Assembly: GCF_004136315.1 (NCBI RefSeq)
Contig: NZ_CP029562.1
Coordinates: forward strand, 2,795,501-2,859,500
DNA length: 64,000 nucleotides
Reading direction: 5' to 3'
From: Mesorhizobium sp. Pch-S
GTDB taxonomy: Bacteria > Pseudomonadota > Alphaproteobacteria > Rhizobiales > Rhizobiaceae
A model generated the notes under the pieces. That model did not search any database and was not told where the DNA came from. It saw only the letters and a list, made by a program, of their open reading frames with translations. The translations under genes and the position numbers were made by a program. Positions 1 through 10,208 of the stretch are shown here, piece after piece (position 1 is the first letter of the stretch; every line of letters begins with the position of its first letter).

Positions 1-686
1 CCGGCCACGCCGGCGAGCATGCCGCTCAGCCCATAGAGGATGAGACGCGTGCGATCGACCGGGATGCCGACCAGGCGCGCGGAGCGTTCGTTGAAGCCCA
101 TCGCATAGATCCAGCGGCCCCAGGCGGTGAACACGAGCACGATGCCGGCGAGCACGAAGGCCGGCAACGCCGCCGAGACGAAGGGCAGCGGAATGCCGCC
201 CACCGTGCCGCGCCCCCACGGCAGCAGCCATTGCGGCACGCCCGGCTGCGGTGCGCCACCGGTAAGCGCCAGCGCCAGGCCGGAATAGGCAAAGAAGGTT
301 CCCAGGGTGGCAATCAACGGAAGGATGGCAAGACGCGTGACCAGAAGGCCATTGAAAAGTCCGAGCAGCAGCCCCGCGACGATACAGGCGACCGGCAGGA
401 GCAGAGGCGGCATTCCTGCCTTGAGGGCAAGCATGGCGAGGATCGCCGAAAGGGAGACGGTGCCGCCGACGGAAAGATCGATGCCGGCGCCACCGGCGAG
501 GATGACCAGCGCCTGGCCAAGCGCGGCGAGCGCCAGGATCGTCGAGAACTGGAGGACCGTGGTCACCGTGGCGGCACTCAGCGCTGTCGGCTTGAGCACG
601 AACAGGCCGCCAAGAACCACCACCCACAGGGCCGCGAGGATGGCCAGCACCAGCGCCGGCCCGTGAAGACTGCGCAAGCGGCTCAT
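1..686 (-). CDS. ABC sugar transporter permease (RbsC-like), partial
   Basis: Inner-membrane permease of a carbohydrate importer of the ribose/xylose/AI-2 class (BPD_transp_2 family). The reading frame runs from ATG at 686 leftward without a stop to the window edge, giving about 228 codons of an expected 320 or so. The visible part is a run of hydrophobic helices with the family's glycine-rich segments, such as a GGAGIDLSVGG stretch near residue 65 and a late ATLGTFFAYSGLALALTGG stretch. Its start overlaps the stop of the upstream permease by four bases (ATGA), so the two are translationally coupled and probably form a heteromeric pore. The C-terminus lies outside the window. Confidence 0.9.
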   Translation of the reverse strand, partial: MSRLRSLHGPALVLAILAALWVVVLGGLFVLKPTALSAATVTTVLQFSTILALAALGQALVILAGGAGIDLSVGGTVSLSAILAMLALKAGMPPLLLPVACIVAGLLLGLFNGLLVTRLAILPLIATLGTFFAYSGLALALTGGAPQPGVPQWLLPWGRGTVGGIPLPFVSAALPAFVLAGIVLVFTAWGRWIYAMGFNERSARLVGIPVDRTRLILYGLSGMLAGVA

Positions 687-1660
687 CTGCTGGCCCATCC
701 CATTTTCGAGAAAGACAGGCGGCCGGCAAGGACCTCGAGGCTGAGCACGGCAATCAGCAGGCCGCCGGTGACGACCGTCTGCGAGAGCGACGGCACCCCG
801 ACCAGCAGCAGACCGTTCTGCAGGATGCGCAGCAAAAGCACCCCGAGCACGGTTCCGATCAGGGAGCAGCGCCCGCCGAGAATGCTCGTGCCGCCCAGCA
901 CCACCGCGGCGATCGCATCGAGAGCCAGCGTGCTGCCGGTGCTCATTTCGACGTTTCTATAGGTCGCGACGTAGAAGGTTGCCGCAAGTCCGGCCAGCAT
1001 GCCGCTGATGACAAAGGCTGCAAAGCGCACCTTGACCACGGAGATGCCGGCAAGCCTCGCCTTCTCCTCGGAGTTGCCGATGGCAAGCAGATGCAGGCCG
1101 AAGGGCGTGCGCCGCAAGGCCAGCCATACGGCAAGATAAGCCAGCGCGATCATCCAGAAGGACAGCGGAACGCCGCCAAGCCCGGCACCGAGCATCTCAG
1201 TGAGGCCTGTCGGCAGGCCGGAGAGCCATTGCCCGCCCAGCACCACGAATATCGCCGTGCGATAGATGCCGAGCAGGCCGAGTGTGCCGACAATTGCCGG
1301 AATGCGGCCGAGCACCACCACGGCTGCCGTCACAAGGCCGAGCAGCGCGCCGGTCAGAGGCCCGATCACTGCAGCCAGCGCCGGATCGAAGTTGGCGCCG
1401 AGGGCACGGCCGACGGCGATGGCCGACAGCCCCATGACGACGCCGATCGAAACGTCGATGCCACCCATGGCAAGCAGCAGCGTCATGCCAAGACCGATCA
1501 GGAGCAGCTCGACGCTGTTGCGCATGATGGTCGCGGCATTCTCCGGCGTTGCGAACACGGGTGACGCGGACGCAAACGCGATGGTCAGGACCACGCATGC
1601 CGCGAGCAGAATAAGCTCGCGGCCTGTCAGCATGGACATGGCCTGGTTCAGGCGGCGCAT
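683..1660 (-). CDS. ABC sugar transporter permease (RbsC-like)
   Basis: Second inner-membrane permease of the same importer, 325 aa, the usual size for the BPD_transp_2 family. I chose the ATG at 1660 because it follows GGGAGAACCC; an in-frame extension to 1771 would overlap the binding-protein gene. The protein is mostly transmembrane helices and carries the family signature around GGIDVSIGVVMGLSAI (roughly residue 70). It starts 13 bp after the binding-protein gene and overlaps the next permease by four bases, so the operon order is GATase-like, ATPase, binding protein, permease, permease. Substrate is not evident from sequence; a pentose, rhamnose or AI-2-like sugar is possible. Confidence 0.92.
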   Translation of the reverse strand: MRRLNQAMSMLTGRELILLAACVVLTIAFASASPVFATPENAATIMRNSVELLLIGLGMTLLLAMGGIDVSIGVVMGLSAIAVGRALGANFDPALAAVIGPLTGALLGLVTAAVVVLGRIPAIVGTLGLLGIYRTAIFVVLGGQWLSGLPTGLTEMLGAGLGGVPLSFWMIALAYLAVWLALRRTPFGLHLLAIGNSEEKARLAGISVVKVRFAAFVISGMLAGLAATFYVATYRNVEMSTGSTLALDAIAAVVLGGTSILGGRCSLIGTVLGVLLLRILQNGLLLVGVPSLSQTVVTGGLLIAVLSLEVLAGRLSFSKMGWASR

Positions 1661-1673
1661 GGGTTCTCCCGCG

Positions 1674-2657
1674 TCAGAAGTCGAACTTGTCGACATTCTC
1701 GGCGGTGAAGATCGCCGGCGGCCCGAGCAGCAGGATGCCCTTTTCGGCGTCGTAGGTGACGGGTTCGGCAAAACCCGGCACTGTGTTCGATGCCTCGAAT
1801 TTCTTTCCGTCGATCAGCTGCTTGCCTGCCCATACGGTGAGATAGCCGAGCTGCGAGGGATCCCACAGGACACTGAAGCCGAAGGCGCCGCTCTTGATGT
1901 AGGAGCGTGCGGTGTTGGGGCTGCAGTAGCCGGTGCCAACCACCTTGCCGACCTTGCCGGCGGTCTCGATCGCCTGCGCCACGCCGGGGCAGGTGCTGGA
2001 GGCCACCGCGATCAGGGCCTTGAGGTCGGGGTTGGCGGCGATCAGATCGCTCGATATCTGCGCGGCGCGCTGCGCCGTACCGCCGGCGAACTGCGGCTCG
2101 AGCAGAACGAGCTTGGGGTATTTCTCCGCGGCCCGCTTCTTCATGAAGCCGATCCAGGCGTTCAGGTTGGTGGCGGTCGCCTCGCCGGAAACGATGCCGA
2201 CCTTGGCGTCTTCGCCGACTTTTTTGACCAGTTCGTCGATGATGGCATAGCCGAGCCCTTCATCGGTCGCCTGCGCCACATAGACGGCGCGGCCGCTGTC
2301 GGGGGCATCGCTGTCGCTGGTGAACAGTTTGATGCCCTTTGTCTCGGCAGCCTGCACGACCGGCGCGATGCTCGACGCGTCGAGCACGCTGACCGAGATG
2401 GCGTTGACACCCTGGTCGATCAGGTTCTGCACGATCTGTAGCTGGTCGATCGGATTTGCATCGACCGGACCGGTGTAGACGAAGTCGACGCCGAGATCGG
2501 CGCCAGCCTTCTTGCCGCCGGCTTCCATCGCGTTGAAATAGGGGATGCCAATGAGCTGCGGGACGAAGGCCACCTTGGGCTTGTCCTGCGCCATCGCTGA
2601 GGTGGCAATCGCAAGTATCGCCGAAGCTGCCAGGGCCCGTGCGAGATGTTTCAGCAT
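1674..2657 (-). CDS. Periplasmic sugar-binding protein of ABC importer
   Basis: Periplasmic substrate-binding protein, 327 aa, of the ribose/RhaS/LsrB-like type 1 fold. The ATG at 2657 has an AGAGAGGAAC ribosome site and opens a clear Sec signal peptide ending at SAMAQ near residue 22. Recognisable family features are the first strand KVAFVPQLIGIPYFNAM, the DANPIDQLQIVQNLIDQG segment that lines the sugar site, and a late GTGYCSPNTARSYIKSG loop. It sits between the ATPase (29 bp) and the permease (13 bp). The closest relatives I recognise are rhamnose- and autoinducer-2-type proteins, but the ligand cannot be assigned. Confidence 0.9.
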   Translation of the reverse strand: MLKHLARALAASAILAIATSAMAQDKPKVAFVPQLIGIPYFNAMEAGGKKAGADLGVDFVYTGPVDANPIDQLQIVQNLIDQGVNAISVSVLDASSIAPVVQAAETKGIKLFTSDSDAPDSGRAVYVAQATDEGLGYAIIDELVKKVGEDAKVGIVSGEATATNLNAWIGFMKKRAAEKYPKLVLLEPQFAGGTAQRAAQISSDLIAANPDLKALIAVASSTCPGVAQAIETAGKVGKVVGTGYCSPNTARSYIKSGAFGFSVLWDPSQLGYLTVWAGKQLIDGKKFEASNTVPGFAEPVTYDAEKGILLLGPPAIFTAENVDKFDF

Positions 2658-2686
2658 GTTTGTTCCTCTCTGGGTTGGACGTGCTG

Positions 2687-3457
2687 TCATTGTGTTTTTT
2701 CAAGCGCCCGCACGTCGGGGTGAGCGCCTGTTATGAGAGCAACGATTTCCTCCGGTTCGGTCTCGGCACGCAGCCGTTCCGCAACCTTGCGTCCGCGCCG
2801 GAACACGACCATGCGGTCGGCGACCTCGAATACATCGGAAATGTTGTGGCTGATCAGCACGACCGCGCAGCCGCGTTCGGCGAGCTTGCGGATCAAGGTG
2901 AGCACCTTGCGGGTTTCTGCGACGGCGAGCGCGGCCGTCGGCTCGTCCATGATGACCAGCTTCGCGTTCAGATTGAGAGCGCGGCAAATTGCAACCGACT
3001 GACGCTGGCCGCCGGAAAGACTGCCCACGGGCGCTTCCGGGTCAGAGATATGGGCGTCGAGCTCCTTCAGCAGCTCGGCGACCCGCTGCTTCATTTCCTT
3101 GCGCCGCAGGAAAGGAATGCCGAGCACCGAATGCCTCAGCTCACGGCCGAGATAGACGTTTTCCGAGATTGACAGGTTTTCCGAGAGCGCCAGCTCCTGG
3201 AAAATCGTGGCGATGCCGGAGGCAGCCGCGTCCTTCGGGGAGGCGAAGGACACCGGCTGCCCCGCGACGAGGATCTGGCCATCGCTTGGAGGGTGCGCTC
3301 CGGCCAGAACCTTGATGAAAGTGGATTTGCCGGCCCCGTTGTCGCCCAGCAGGGCGAGAACCTCTCCGGCGCGGATTTCGAGATCGACATTCGAAAGCGC
3401 CGTCAGGCCGCCGAAACGTTTGGCGATGCCTTTGGCAACCAGGAATGCTTCGGACAT
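2687..3457 (-). CDS. ABC sugar transporter ATP-binding protein (single domain)
   Basis: Cytoplasmic ATPase of the importer, 256 aa. It has one nucleotide-binding domain, as in FrcA, rather than the doubled RbsA form. Walker A is GDNGAGKS near residue 37, the signature is LSGGQRQ near 138, and Walker B is LVIMDEPTAAL near 160, followed by an H-loop SHN. The ATG at 3457 is preceded by GGAGGAGAAAG, so the further upstream in-frame start at 3478 is less likely. It is the second gene of the leftward operon, 37 bp after the GATase-like gene. Function follows directly from the domain and the operon. Confidence 0.93.
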   Translation of the reverse strand: MSEAFLVAKGIAKRFGGLTALSNVDLEIRAGEVLALLGDNGAGKSTFIKVLAGAHPPSDGQILVAGQPVSFASPKDAAASGIATIFQELALSENLSISENVYLGRELRHSVLGIPFLRRKEMKQRVAELLKELDAHISDPEAPVGSLSGGQRQSVAICRALNLNAKLVIMDEPTAALAVAETRKVLTLIRKLAERGCAVVLISHNISDVFEVADRMVVFRRGRKVAERLRAETEPEEIVALITGAHPDVRALEKTQ

Positions 3458-3494
3458 GTCTTTCTCCTCCCTGGCCACGTCGCGATTGATCCCG

Positions 3495-4274
3495 TCAGAG
3501 GCGGGTCAACCAGCCAAGCGCATTGCGCCACAAGGTGGTGTAACCCGGCCAGTTCGAAAAGGATGCCGGAAGCCAGTGCGGGCTGACATCGGACATCCAG
3601 GCCAGCGTGCGGCCGTTTTCGAACGTCCCGGTAACCAGCAGCGGATGGCCACCCTGGTCTTCGGGCAGGCTGGCCAGGACTTCGATGCCGGCCTCCGGCT
3701 TCAGGCGCACCTCGTTAGCGCCGAGCAGCAGCGGCCACTCACCCTCCAGCCCATTCAGGATCGGGTGGTTGCTGTTGGCGTCGACGACCGCGCTGAAACC
3801 TTCGGGGATCTCAAGGCGGTCATCGTAAGGCAGGCATTCCACCGGCAGTACATCCTCGACCGGCGTACGGCGCCAGCGTGCGCGGCCATCGATGCCCTGG
3901 AAGGAGAAATAGCCGCCGATCATCGCCAGGCCACCGCCTTGCGCCGTCCATTCCTTCAGCAGCCTGAGCCTGTTGGGCACCGTCTTGCCATGCAGCCAGA
4001 CATCGGGATGCAGCAGCAGCGACGAAGCGCCGATGTCGGAAAGCAGGATCGCGTCATAGGCATTCAGGCCGTCGAGGTCGAAAGGCAGCTTCTCGACAGC
4101 CTCGTGCGCCGGCATGTGGGTGAGGTCGAAGGCGCTGCCCTCAAGCGCCTTGATCAGGGGCTCGGCGCCGGAATGAAAGGTGACGCTGCCGAACTGGTCG
4201 AAGCCCTTGAAGTGGGTGGCCGAACTCAACCAGGTCTCACCGACGAGCAGCACTTTCTTCTTCGTGTTGGACAA
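3495..4274 (-). CDS. GATase1-like protein heading the sugar operon
   Basis: Protein of 259 aa that resembles the putative glutamine amidotransferase family PF07090 (class I GATase-like flavodoxin-type fold). Seen in the sequence: an N-terminal strand KKVLLVGETW, a segment AYDAILLSDIGASS near residue 78, a GGGLAMIGGYFSFQG strand-loop near 115-130, and a late TGTFENGRTLAWMSDVSPHW. No complete Cys-His-Glu amidotransferase triad is obvious, so catalysis is unproven. It probably starts at a TTG (4274) behind GGGAGATCG. It is the first gene of the sugar ABC operon and faces the LacI gene, so it is probably involved in handling the imported sugar. Its reaction is unknown. Confidence 0.75.
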   Translation of the reverse strand: MSNTKKKVLLVGETWLSSATHFKGFDQFGSVTFHSGAEPLIKALEGSAFDLTHMPAHEAVEKLPFDLDGLNAYDAILLSDIGASSLLLHPDVWLHGKTVPNRLRLLKEWTAQGGGLAMIGGYFSFQGIDGRARWRRTPVEDVLPVECLPYDDRLEIPEGFSAVVDANSNHPILNGLEGEWPLLLGANEVRLKPEAGIEVLASLPEDQGGHPLLVTGTFENGRTLAWMSDVSPHWLPASFSNWPGYTTLWRNALGWLTRL

Positions 4275-4350
4275 GGCTTCGATCTCCCATCAATTCCATT
4301 CGCTCCTTTCGGCAGCGAGATTTGGACAGGTCGACATACGAGTGTCTTCC

Positions 4351-4362
4351 TGAACCGTTTCA
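4351..4362. promoter_or_regulatory. LacI-type operator 1 (imperfect palindrome)
   Basis: TGAACCGTTTCA, one mismatch from the perfect palindrome TGAACCGGTTCA found 89 bp away. It lies 77 bp upstream of the GATase-like start, where it could repress the leftward sugar operon. LacI-family operators usually have this central-CG palindrome form. Confidence 0.65.
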
Positions 4363-4424
4363 GGTTTGAAGACTGCCGCAACAATCTCTGCTTTGCAATG
4401 GCTGTGTTTCAAATTTTTCTCAGA

Positions 4425-4454
4425 TTGACAAATTCAATATGAACCGGTTCAAAT
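4425..4454 (+). promoter_or_regulatory. Candidate lacI promoter with overlapping operator
   Basis: A consensus -35 hexamer TTGACA (4425-4430) is followed after 18 bp by TCAAAT, a 4/6 match to -10. The perfect operator palindrome lies in the spacer and -10, so bound regulator should block its own transcription. Confidence 0.45.
4440..4451. promoter_or_regulatory. LacI-type operator 2 (perfect palindrome)
   Basis: TGAACCGGTTCA is a perfect 12-bp palindrome with the central CG step typical of LacI/PurR-family operators. It sits 149 bp upstream of the LacI start and overlaps the candidate promoter. Together with the imperfect copy at 4351 it could allow looping by a LacI-family dimer pair across the divergent control region (4275-4599). 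Confidence 0.7.
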
Positions 4455-4599
4455 CCGAAGGTCATATGGAGAGCGGAACGCCCATGATCAACAATGCAGC
4501 CGCAGATCCACTCGGCCTTGGAAATCTCCTTCAAAAACGCGTAGTTGACGTAACCGGCGTGTTCTTGCGCCGCGACATGGTTTGAGGCCCGCCGCGGAC

Positions 4600-5640
4600 A
4601 TGAGTGGATCGAGATCTTCGGGCAACGGCCGGCCAACCATTCGCGACGTGGCGCGGGAGGCGGGCGTTTCGATCGGTACTGTCAGTGCCGTCATCAACGA
4701 ACGCGGGCAGGTCGCCGAGGAAACCAGGCGCCATGTGCAGCGCTTCATCGCAGAACTCGGCTTCGAGCCGAACAACACCGCCCGGAGCCTGAAGAGCCGG
4801 CGCATCTCTTCGATTGGTTTTGTCGTGCCTGATCTCGACAACCCTTTCTTCGCCGCGGTGGCGGAGGGCGTGCAGCGCGGCATCGGCGACAACGATATCC
4901 TCCTGATGCTGTGCATCACCTGGTCACAGACCGAGCGCGAGGAGTATTTCGCACGCATCCTGCGCACGCAGCGGCTGGACGGCGTCATCTACCTCACCGG
5001 CACGGGCCTTCCGAGTTCATCGCTTCTCGAACTGGCCCGCGCCGGATCGGTCGTGTTCGTCGATGAAGTGTTGCCCGGCATCGACGTGCCTTTCGTGTCG
5101 AGCAACAATCTGGCTGGCGCCCGCGCTGTCGCCAGGCATGTCATCGATCAGGGACATAGGCGCATCGCGATCGTTGGTGGACCGCCGCGGCTCTGGACCA
5201 GCGAGCAGCGGCTGGCGGGCTTTCGCGAGTCGCTGGCGGCAGCCGCCATCGATACCGACGCGGCGCCCTATGTCGCCGGCGACTACAGCGAGCGCTCCGG
5301 CTATCTGGCCGCGGAGCGTTTCCTGGCTGGTCCGCGCAAGCACTGGCCCACCGCCATCCTGTGCGCCAACGACCTGATGGCCATCGGCGTGATGCGGTAT
5401 TGCCGCGAGCACGATGTCACCATTCCGGACGAACTGAGCATCACGGGTTTCGACGACATCGCTGCCGCCGAATTGCTGCAGCCTGCGCTGACCACCGTGG
5501 CGCAGCCAGGGCTGGAGATGGGGCGCGCTGCGGCCGAGCTGTTGTTGCACCGCACCGGTGTCAGGCCGGAGCCGCCGGCAACCACGCATTTCCAGACATC
5601 GGTCCGCATCCGCAATTCAGTGACCGGAGCCGCGTCCTGA
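4600..5640 (+). CDS. LacI-family transcriptional regulator
   Basis: DNA-binding repressor of 346 aa. The N-terminus has the LacI helix-turn-helix (TIRDVAREAGVSIGTVSAVIN, residues about 10-30) and a hinge ending FEPNNTARSLKS. A periplasmic-binding-protein-like effector domain follows (IGFVVPDLDNPFFAAVAEG onward, then AILCANDLMAIGVM and ISITGFDDIAAAELL). The ATG at 4600 is used here; an in-frame TTG at 4582 would add six residues. It faces the sugar importer operon across two LacI-type palindromes, so it most likely represses that operon and itself, released by the imported sugar or a derivative. Confidence 0.93.
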   Translation: MSGSRSSGNGRPTIRDVAREAGVSIGTVSAVINERGQVAEETRRHVQRFIAELGFEPNNTARSLKSRRISSIGFVVPDLDNPFFAAVAEGVQRGIGDNDILLMLCITWSQTEREEYFARILRTQRLDGVIYLTGTGLPSSSLLELARAGSVVFVDEVLPGIDVPFVSSNNLAGARAVARHVIDQGHRRIAIVGGPPRLWTSEQRLAGFRESLAAAAIDTDAAPYVAGDYSERSGYLAAERFLAGPRKHWPTAILCANDLMAIGVMRYCREHDVTIPDELSITGFDDIAAAELLQPALTTVAQPGLEMGRAAAELLLHRTGVRPEPPATTHFQTSVRIRNSVTGAAS

Positions 5641-5659
5641 CCGTTTCGGTCGGAGGCAG

Positions 5660-6268
5660 TCAGCCAAAGGCCGAGGGATTCAATTTCCCGGCGAGCAGCA
5701 GGTGCTGCAGCGCGTAGGCGACCGACAGGGCATCATCGAGCGCATCGTGACCCTGCAGCGGTGGGTGATCGACGCCGTAATATTCCGCCAGCTTGTTGCT
5801 CGGGGTCCTGGCCAGATCTTCGATCGGCATGCCGGCCGCCAGCAGCAGCTTTACCGCGTTGTCGAATCGCTGGGCCGGGATTGTCGGCGCGATACCCTCG
5901 ACATAGCAACTGATGGCGACCATGTTCAGTTCGTCCTTGCCCCAGGACCAGAGCGTCGCTCCATCCGAAAACGCGTCGACGTCCCGTAGAGCCTGGCCGA
6001 GCGGAACGCCTCGCGCGGCGATTTCTTCCGGCGTTATTCCTGTCAGCCGGGAAAAGAACGGGTCGATGTCGTATGGCCGGCCGAAGCGGTCCATTGGACG
6101 AATGTAGGATCTGTGCGTGTCCAGGATCGGATACGAGCCCTCCAGGCCGAGTTTTACCGCTCCGATCTGTGCGATGACCGGATCGGGGTCGTGGGCGCCA
6201 CACCAGAACCGGCGCTGCGAGCCCTCCGCGCACAGGAATTCGCAGTCGAAGACGATCGCGGTTTTCAT
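5660..6268 (-). CDS. DEDDh-family 3'-5' exonuclease-like protein
   Basis: Predicted exonuclease of 202 aa, RNase T/DnaQ superfamily. Exo I motif is IVFDCEF with D8 and E10, and the Exo III histidine-aspartate pair is in GHDALDD (H174 and D178/D179). D112 in WSWGKDELN is a candidate for the Exo II acid. The full protein is one exonuclease domain with no polymerase-binding tail, so it is not obviously the DNA polymerase III epsilon subunit. It lies convergent to lacI with 19 bp between stops and diverges from the LysR gene at 6388. Substrate (RNA or DNA) is not known. Confidence 0.8.
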   Translation of the reverse strand: MKTAIVFDCEFLCAEGSQRRFWCGAHDPDPVIAQIGAVKLGLEGSYPILDTHRSYIRPMDRFGRPYDIDPFFSRLTGITPEEIAARGVPLGQALRDVDAFSDGATLWSWGKDELNMVAISCYVEGIAPTIPAQRFDNAVKLLLAAGMPIEDLARTPSNKLAEYYGVDHPPLQGHDALDDALSVAYALQHLLLAGKLNPSAFG

Positions 6269-6387
6269 GCCGGCTTCCCTGAATTTGCGGGGCTCTGTCG
6301 GGTTTGATGCCCCATCGTCAGTGTCAATGTCGAGATCGGGAGGGCAAGTCTTGCAGGATACGCTCCATCCAGGCCAAATGTCCCATC

Positions 6388-7284
6388 ATGGTTCGCCGCT
6401 ACTACAACCTTCCGTCGCTGATCGCGCTCGCAGCTTTCGAGGCAGCGGCGCGTCATCTCAGTCTCACCAAGGCGGCCGAGGAACTCAACGTGACGGTCGG
6501 CGCGGTATCCAAGCAGATACGCATGCTGGAGGAGGAGGTTGGCAACCCGCTGTTCCTGCGCCGTCACCGCGCACTCGAGCTGACGCGCGAAGGTGAGACG
6601 ATGGCGGCAGCTCTCAAGGAAGGGTTCGAGCGGATCTCATCCACCTTTCGGCAGGTCAAGACGTCGGGCGGGCAGTCCAGCGTCACCATCGGATGCACCA
6701 TGGCGATGGCTCATCTGTGGCTGATGCCGCGCATGAGCGCTTTCTGGGGCAGCCATCAGGACATCGCCGTCGATCATGTGATCTCCGACCATCCGCGCGG
6801 CCTCGATCGCCCCGACATCGATCTCAGGCTTCGTTACGGCAATGGTGAGTGGCCGGACGAACTGTCGGCCAGGCTTTATGACGATCGTATCTTCGCTGTC
6901 GCCAGTCCGGCGTTTGCGCGCGAGCATGCCGTCGAGACGCTCGACGACCTGGCTCAGTTGCAACTGCTTTCCGTCGAAGGCATGGACTGGAGCTGGACCA
7001 CCTGGGCGGATTTCTTTCGCGAACTCGGCTGTCCCAACCGGCGTCTCAACGTCAGGCGCTTCAACAGCCACGTCATCGCGCTGCAGGCGGCGCGCAGCGG
7101 GCAGGGAGCCGTGCTTGGCTGGGCGAGTCTGGTGCGGCCGCTGATCGAAAGCGGCGACCTGGTGCAGCTCAGCTCCGCTGAAATCGCTGCACCGCATTCC
7201 TACTTCGTCACCTGGAGTGCGCGCCGCCCGCTCAGTCGTCAGGCCGGCCTGTTGCGCGACTGGCTGCTCTCGCTCGACGATTGA
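6388..7284 (+). CDS. LysR-family regulator (GcvA-like)
   Basis: LysR-type regulator, 298 aa, with the N-terminal winged helix-turn-helix (LIALAAFEAAARHLSLTKAAEELNVTVGAVSKQIRMLE, residues 9-46). The substrate-binding domain is of the GcvA subgroup, shown by the aspartate-rich DIDLRLRYGNGEW segment and the ASPAF motif. The ATG at 6388 begins the conserved MVRRYYNLPSL; the longer in-frame form has an unlike N-terminus. It reads toward a second GcvA-like gene (7351-8214, opposite strand), and both precede the quaternary-amine genes, which makes one of them a likely regulator of that cluster. Confidence 0.9.
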   Translation: MVRRYYNLPSLIALAAFEAAARHLSLTKAAEELNVTVGAVSKQIRMLEEEVGNPLFLRRHRALELTREGETMAAALKEGFERISSTFRQVKTSGGQSSVTIGCTMAMAHLWLMPRMSAFWGSHQDIAVDHVISDHPRGLDRPDIDLRLRYGNGEWPDELSARLYDDRIFAVASPAFAREHAVETLDDLAQLQLLSVEGMDWSWTTWADFFRELGCPNRRLNVRRFNSHVIALQAARSGQGAVLGWASLVRPLIESGDLVQLSSAEIAAPHSYFVTWSARRPLSRQAGLLRDWLLSLDD

Positions 7285-7350
7285 GCATCGGCATAGCGGC
7301 GGGCGCATCAAACGCCCAGCGCTGAATCTGTTTGGACGCTCCGACTGGCG

Positions 7351-8214
7351 TCAGGCGTTGGCAAGACAATCGACCAGGCCCCTTTGCTCCGCAAAGGCTG
7401 GATGGCTGCGCGCCCAGCTTATCCAGTAGCCGGCCTCCATGCGCAGCGTGCGCTCCGTCAGGCGCTGCAACCTGCCGGCGGCAATCGCGTTCGCGCACAG
7501 TGCGAGCGAGCCCAGCAAGACGCCGGCACCCGCTTCCGCCGCCCTCAGGGATTGCACGAAGGTGTCGAAGCGCAGCAAGGGCGTTGGTCCGGGTGGCTCA
7601 CCCATCGCATTCGACCAGTCCCGCCAACCAACCCGCGGTCCTGAGGTGGCGATGCGTGGTCGGTCTTGCCAATTCGGATCACCTCCGAGCAAGGAGGGCG
7701 ACGCCAATGGCGTCAGCTCCTCGGCGAAAAGCTGGAGTGCCTCGCGGCCAGCCCAATTGCCGGTGCCGAAGCGGATCTCGAAATCGACCTCCAGGCGTTC
7801 GTAGTCCGGCAGGTTCTGTATCGTCTCGAACGAGAGCTGCACATGCGGCAGGCGGCGCGTGATGCTGCCGAGACGGGGAACGATCCAGAGTTCGATCACC
7901 GAACTCGAAGCCGCGATGCTGATCTTGCGCCGTGGCTGCTCGAAGAGGTTCGCCGCGCTGTGCAGCAGCTCCGCCAACGCTGCCTGGACGTGAGGAAGCC
8001 AGGCCTCGCCCTGGGTCGACAGGATGACACCCCGCGCCTGCCGGCTGAACAGCTGTGCGCCGAGATGGAGTTCCAGGTTCTTGATGCGCTGGCTGACCGC
8101 CGCCTGGGTCAGGCCCAGTTCATTGGCGGCCGCAGTGAAACTGCCAAGCCGTGCCGACGCCTCGAAGACGCGGATCCATTCCAGCGGCGGCAGGTTCTGC
8201 GTATTCTGAGGCAT
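7351..8214 (-). CDS. LysR-family regulator (GcvA-like), divergent from tmpA-like gene
   Basis: LysR-type regulator, 287 aa. The helix-turn-helix is residues 11-48 (WIRVFEASARLGSFTAAANELGLTQAAVSQRI). The effector domain includes the GcvA-type DFEIRFGTGNW segment. It is transcribed away from the TmpA-like hydroxylase gene with 103 bp between the two starts. Regulators of this class usually control the divergent neighbour, so it is the best candidate for controlling 8318-10059. An ATAACT/AGTTAT inverted repeat lies in the shared gap and overlaps its own start codon. Confidence 0.9.
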   Translation of the reverse strand: MPQNTQNLPPLEWIRVFEASARLGSFTAAANELGLTQAAVSQRIKNLELHLGAQLFSRQARGVILSTQGEAWLPHVQAALAELLHSAANLFEQPRRKISIAASSSVIELWIVPRLGSITRRLPHVQLSFETIQNLPDYERLEVDFEIRFGTGNWAGREALQLFAEELTPLASPSLLGGDPNWQDRPRIATSGPRVGWRDWSNAMGEPPGPTPLLRFDTFVQSLRAAEAGAGVLLGSLALCANAIAAGRLQRLTERTLRMEAGYWISWARSHPAFAEQRGLVDCLANA

Positions 8215-8243
8215 AACTAATTTTGGGCCTTGCTGCCAGTTAT
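8213..8243. promoter_or_regulatory. Candidate LysR binding site
   Basis: ATAACT (8213-8218) and AGTTAT (8238-8243) form a 6-bp inverted repeat 19 bp apart, located between a LysR gene and the divergent hydroxylase gene. Position fits LysR autoregulation plus target activation. The match is short, so this is suggestive only. Confidence 0.3.
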
Positions 8244-8281
8244 TGTTGTTTGTGCTTATGCAAGGCGCGGTGTCAAGTTGA

Positions 8282-10059
<1,778 letters not shown>

Positions 10060-10110
10060 TCGGAGCGCGGCCTCAGCTCAAACCATCAGCGCGCACGGCT
10101 CACCGCTCTC

Positions 10111-10145
10111 GCTGGTCGCTTGAATTCAACTCAAGCGACCAGCGT
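10111..10145. terminator. Hairpin between tmpB-like and mttB-like genes
   Basis: CGCTGGTCGCTTGA (10111-10124) pairs perfectly with TCAAGCGACCAGCG (10132-10145) across a 7-nt loop. It is followed by TTCCTTATT rather than a clean T-tract. It may be a weak terminator or an mRNA-stabilising hairpin that uncouples the two oxygenase genes from the methyltransferase gene. Confidence 0.5.
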
Positions 10146-10208
10146 TCCTTATTCGCTTGAACAAGCAGCTTGCAGTGCGTTCTCTTTCCGCAAGGGAGAA
10201 CGCCAGAG

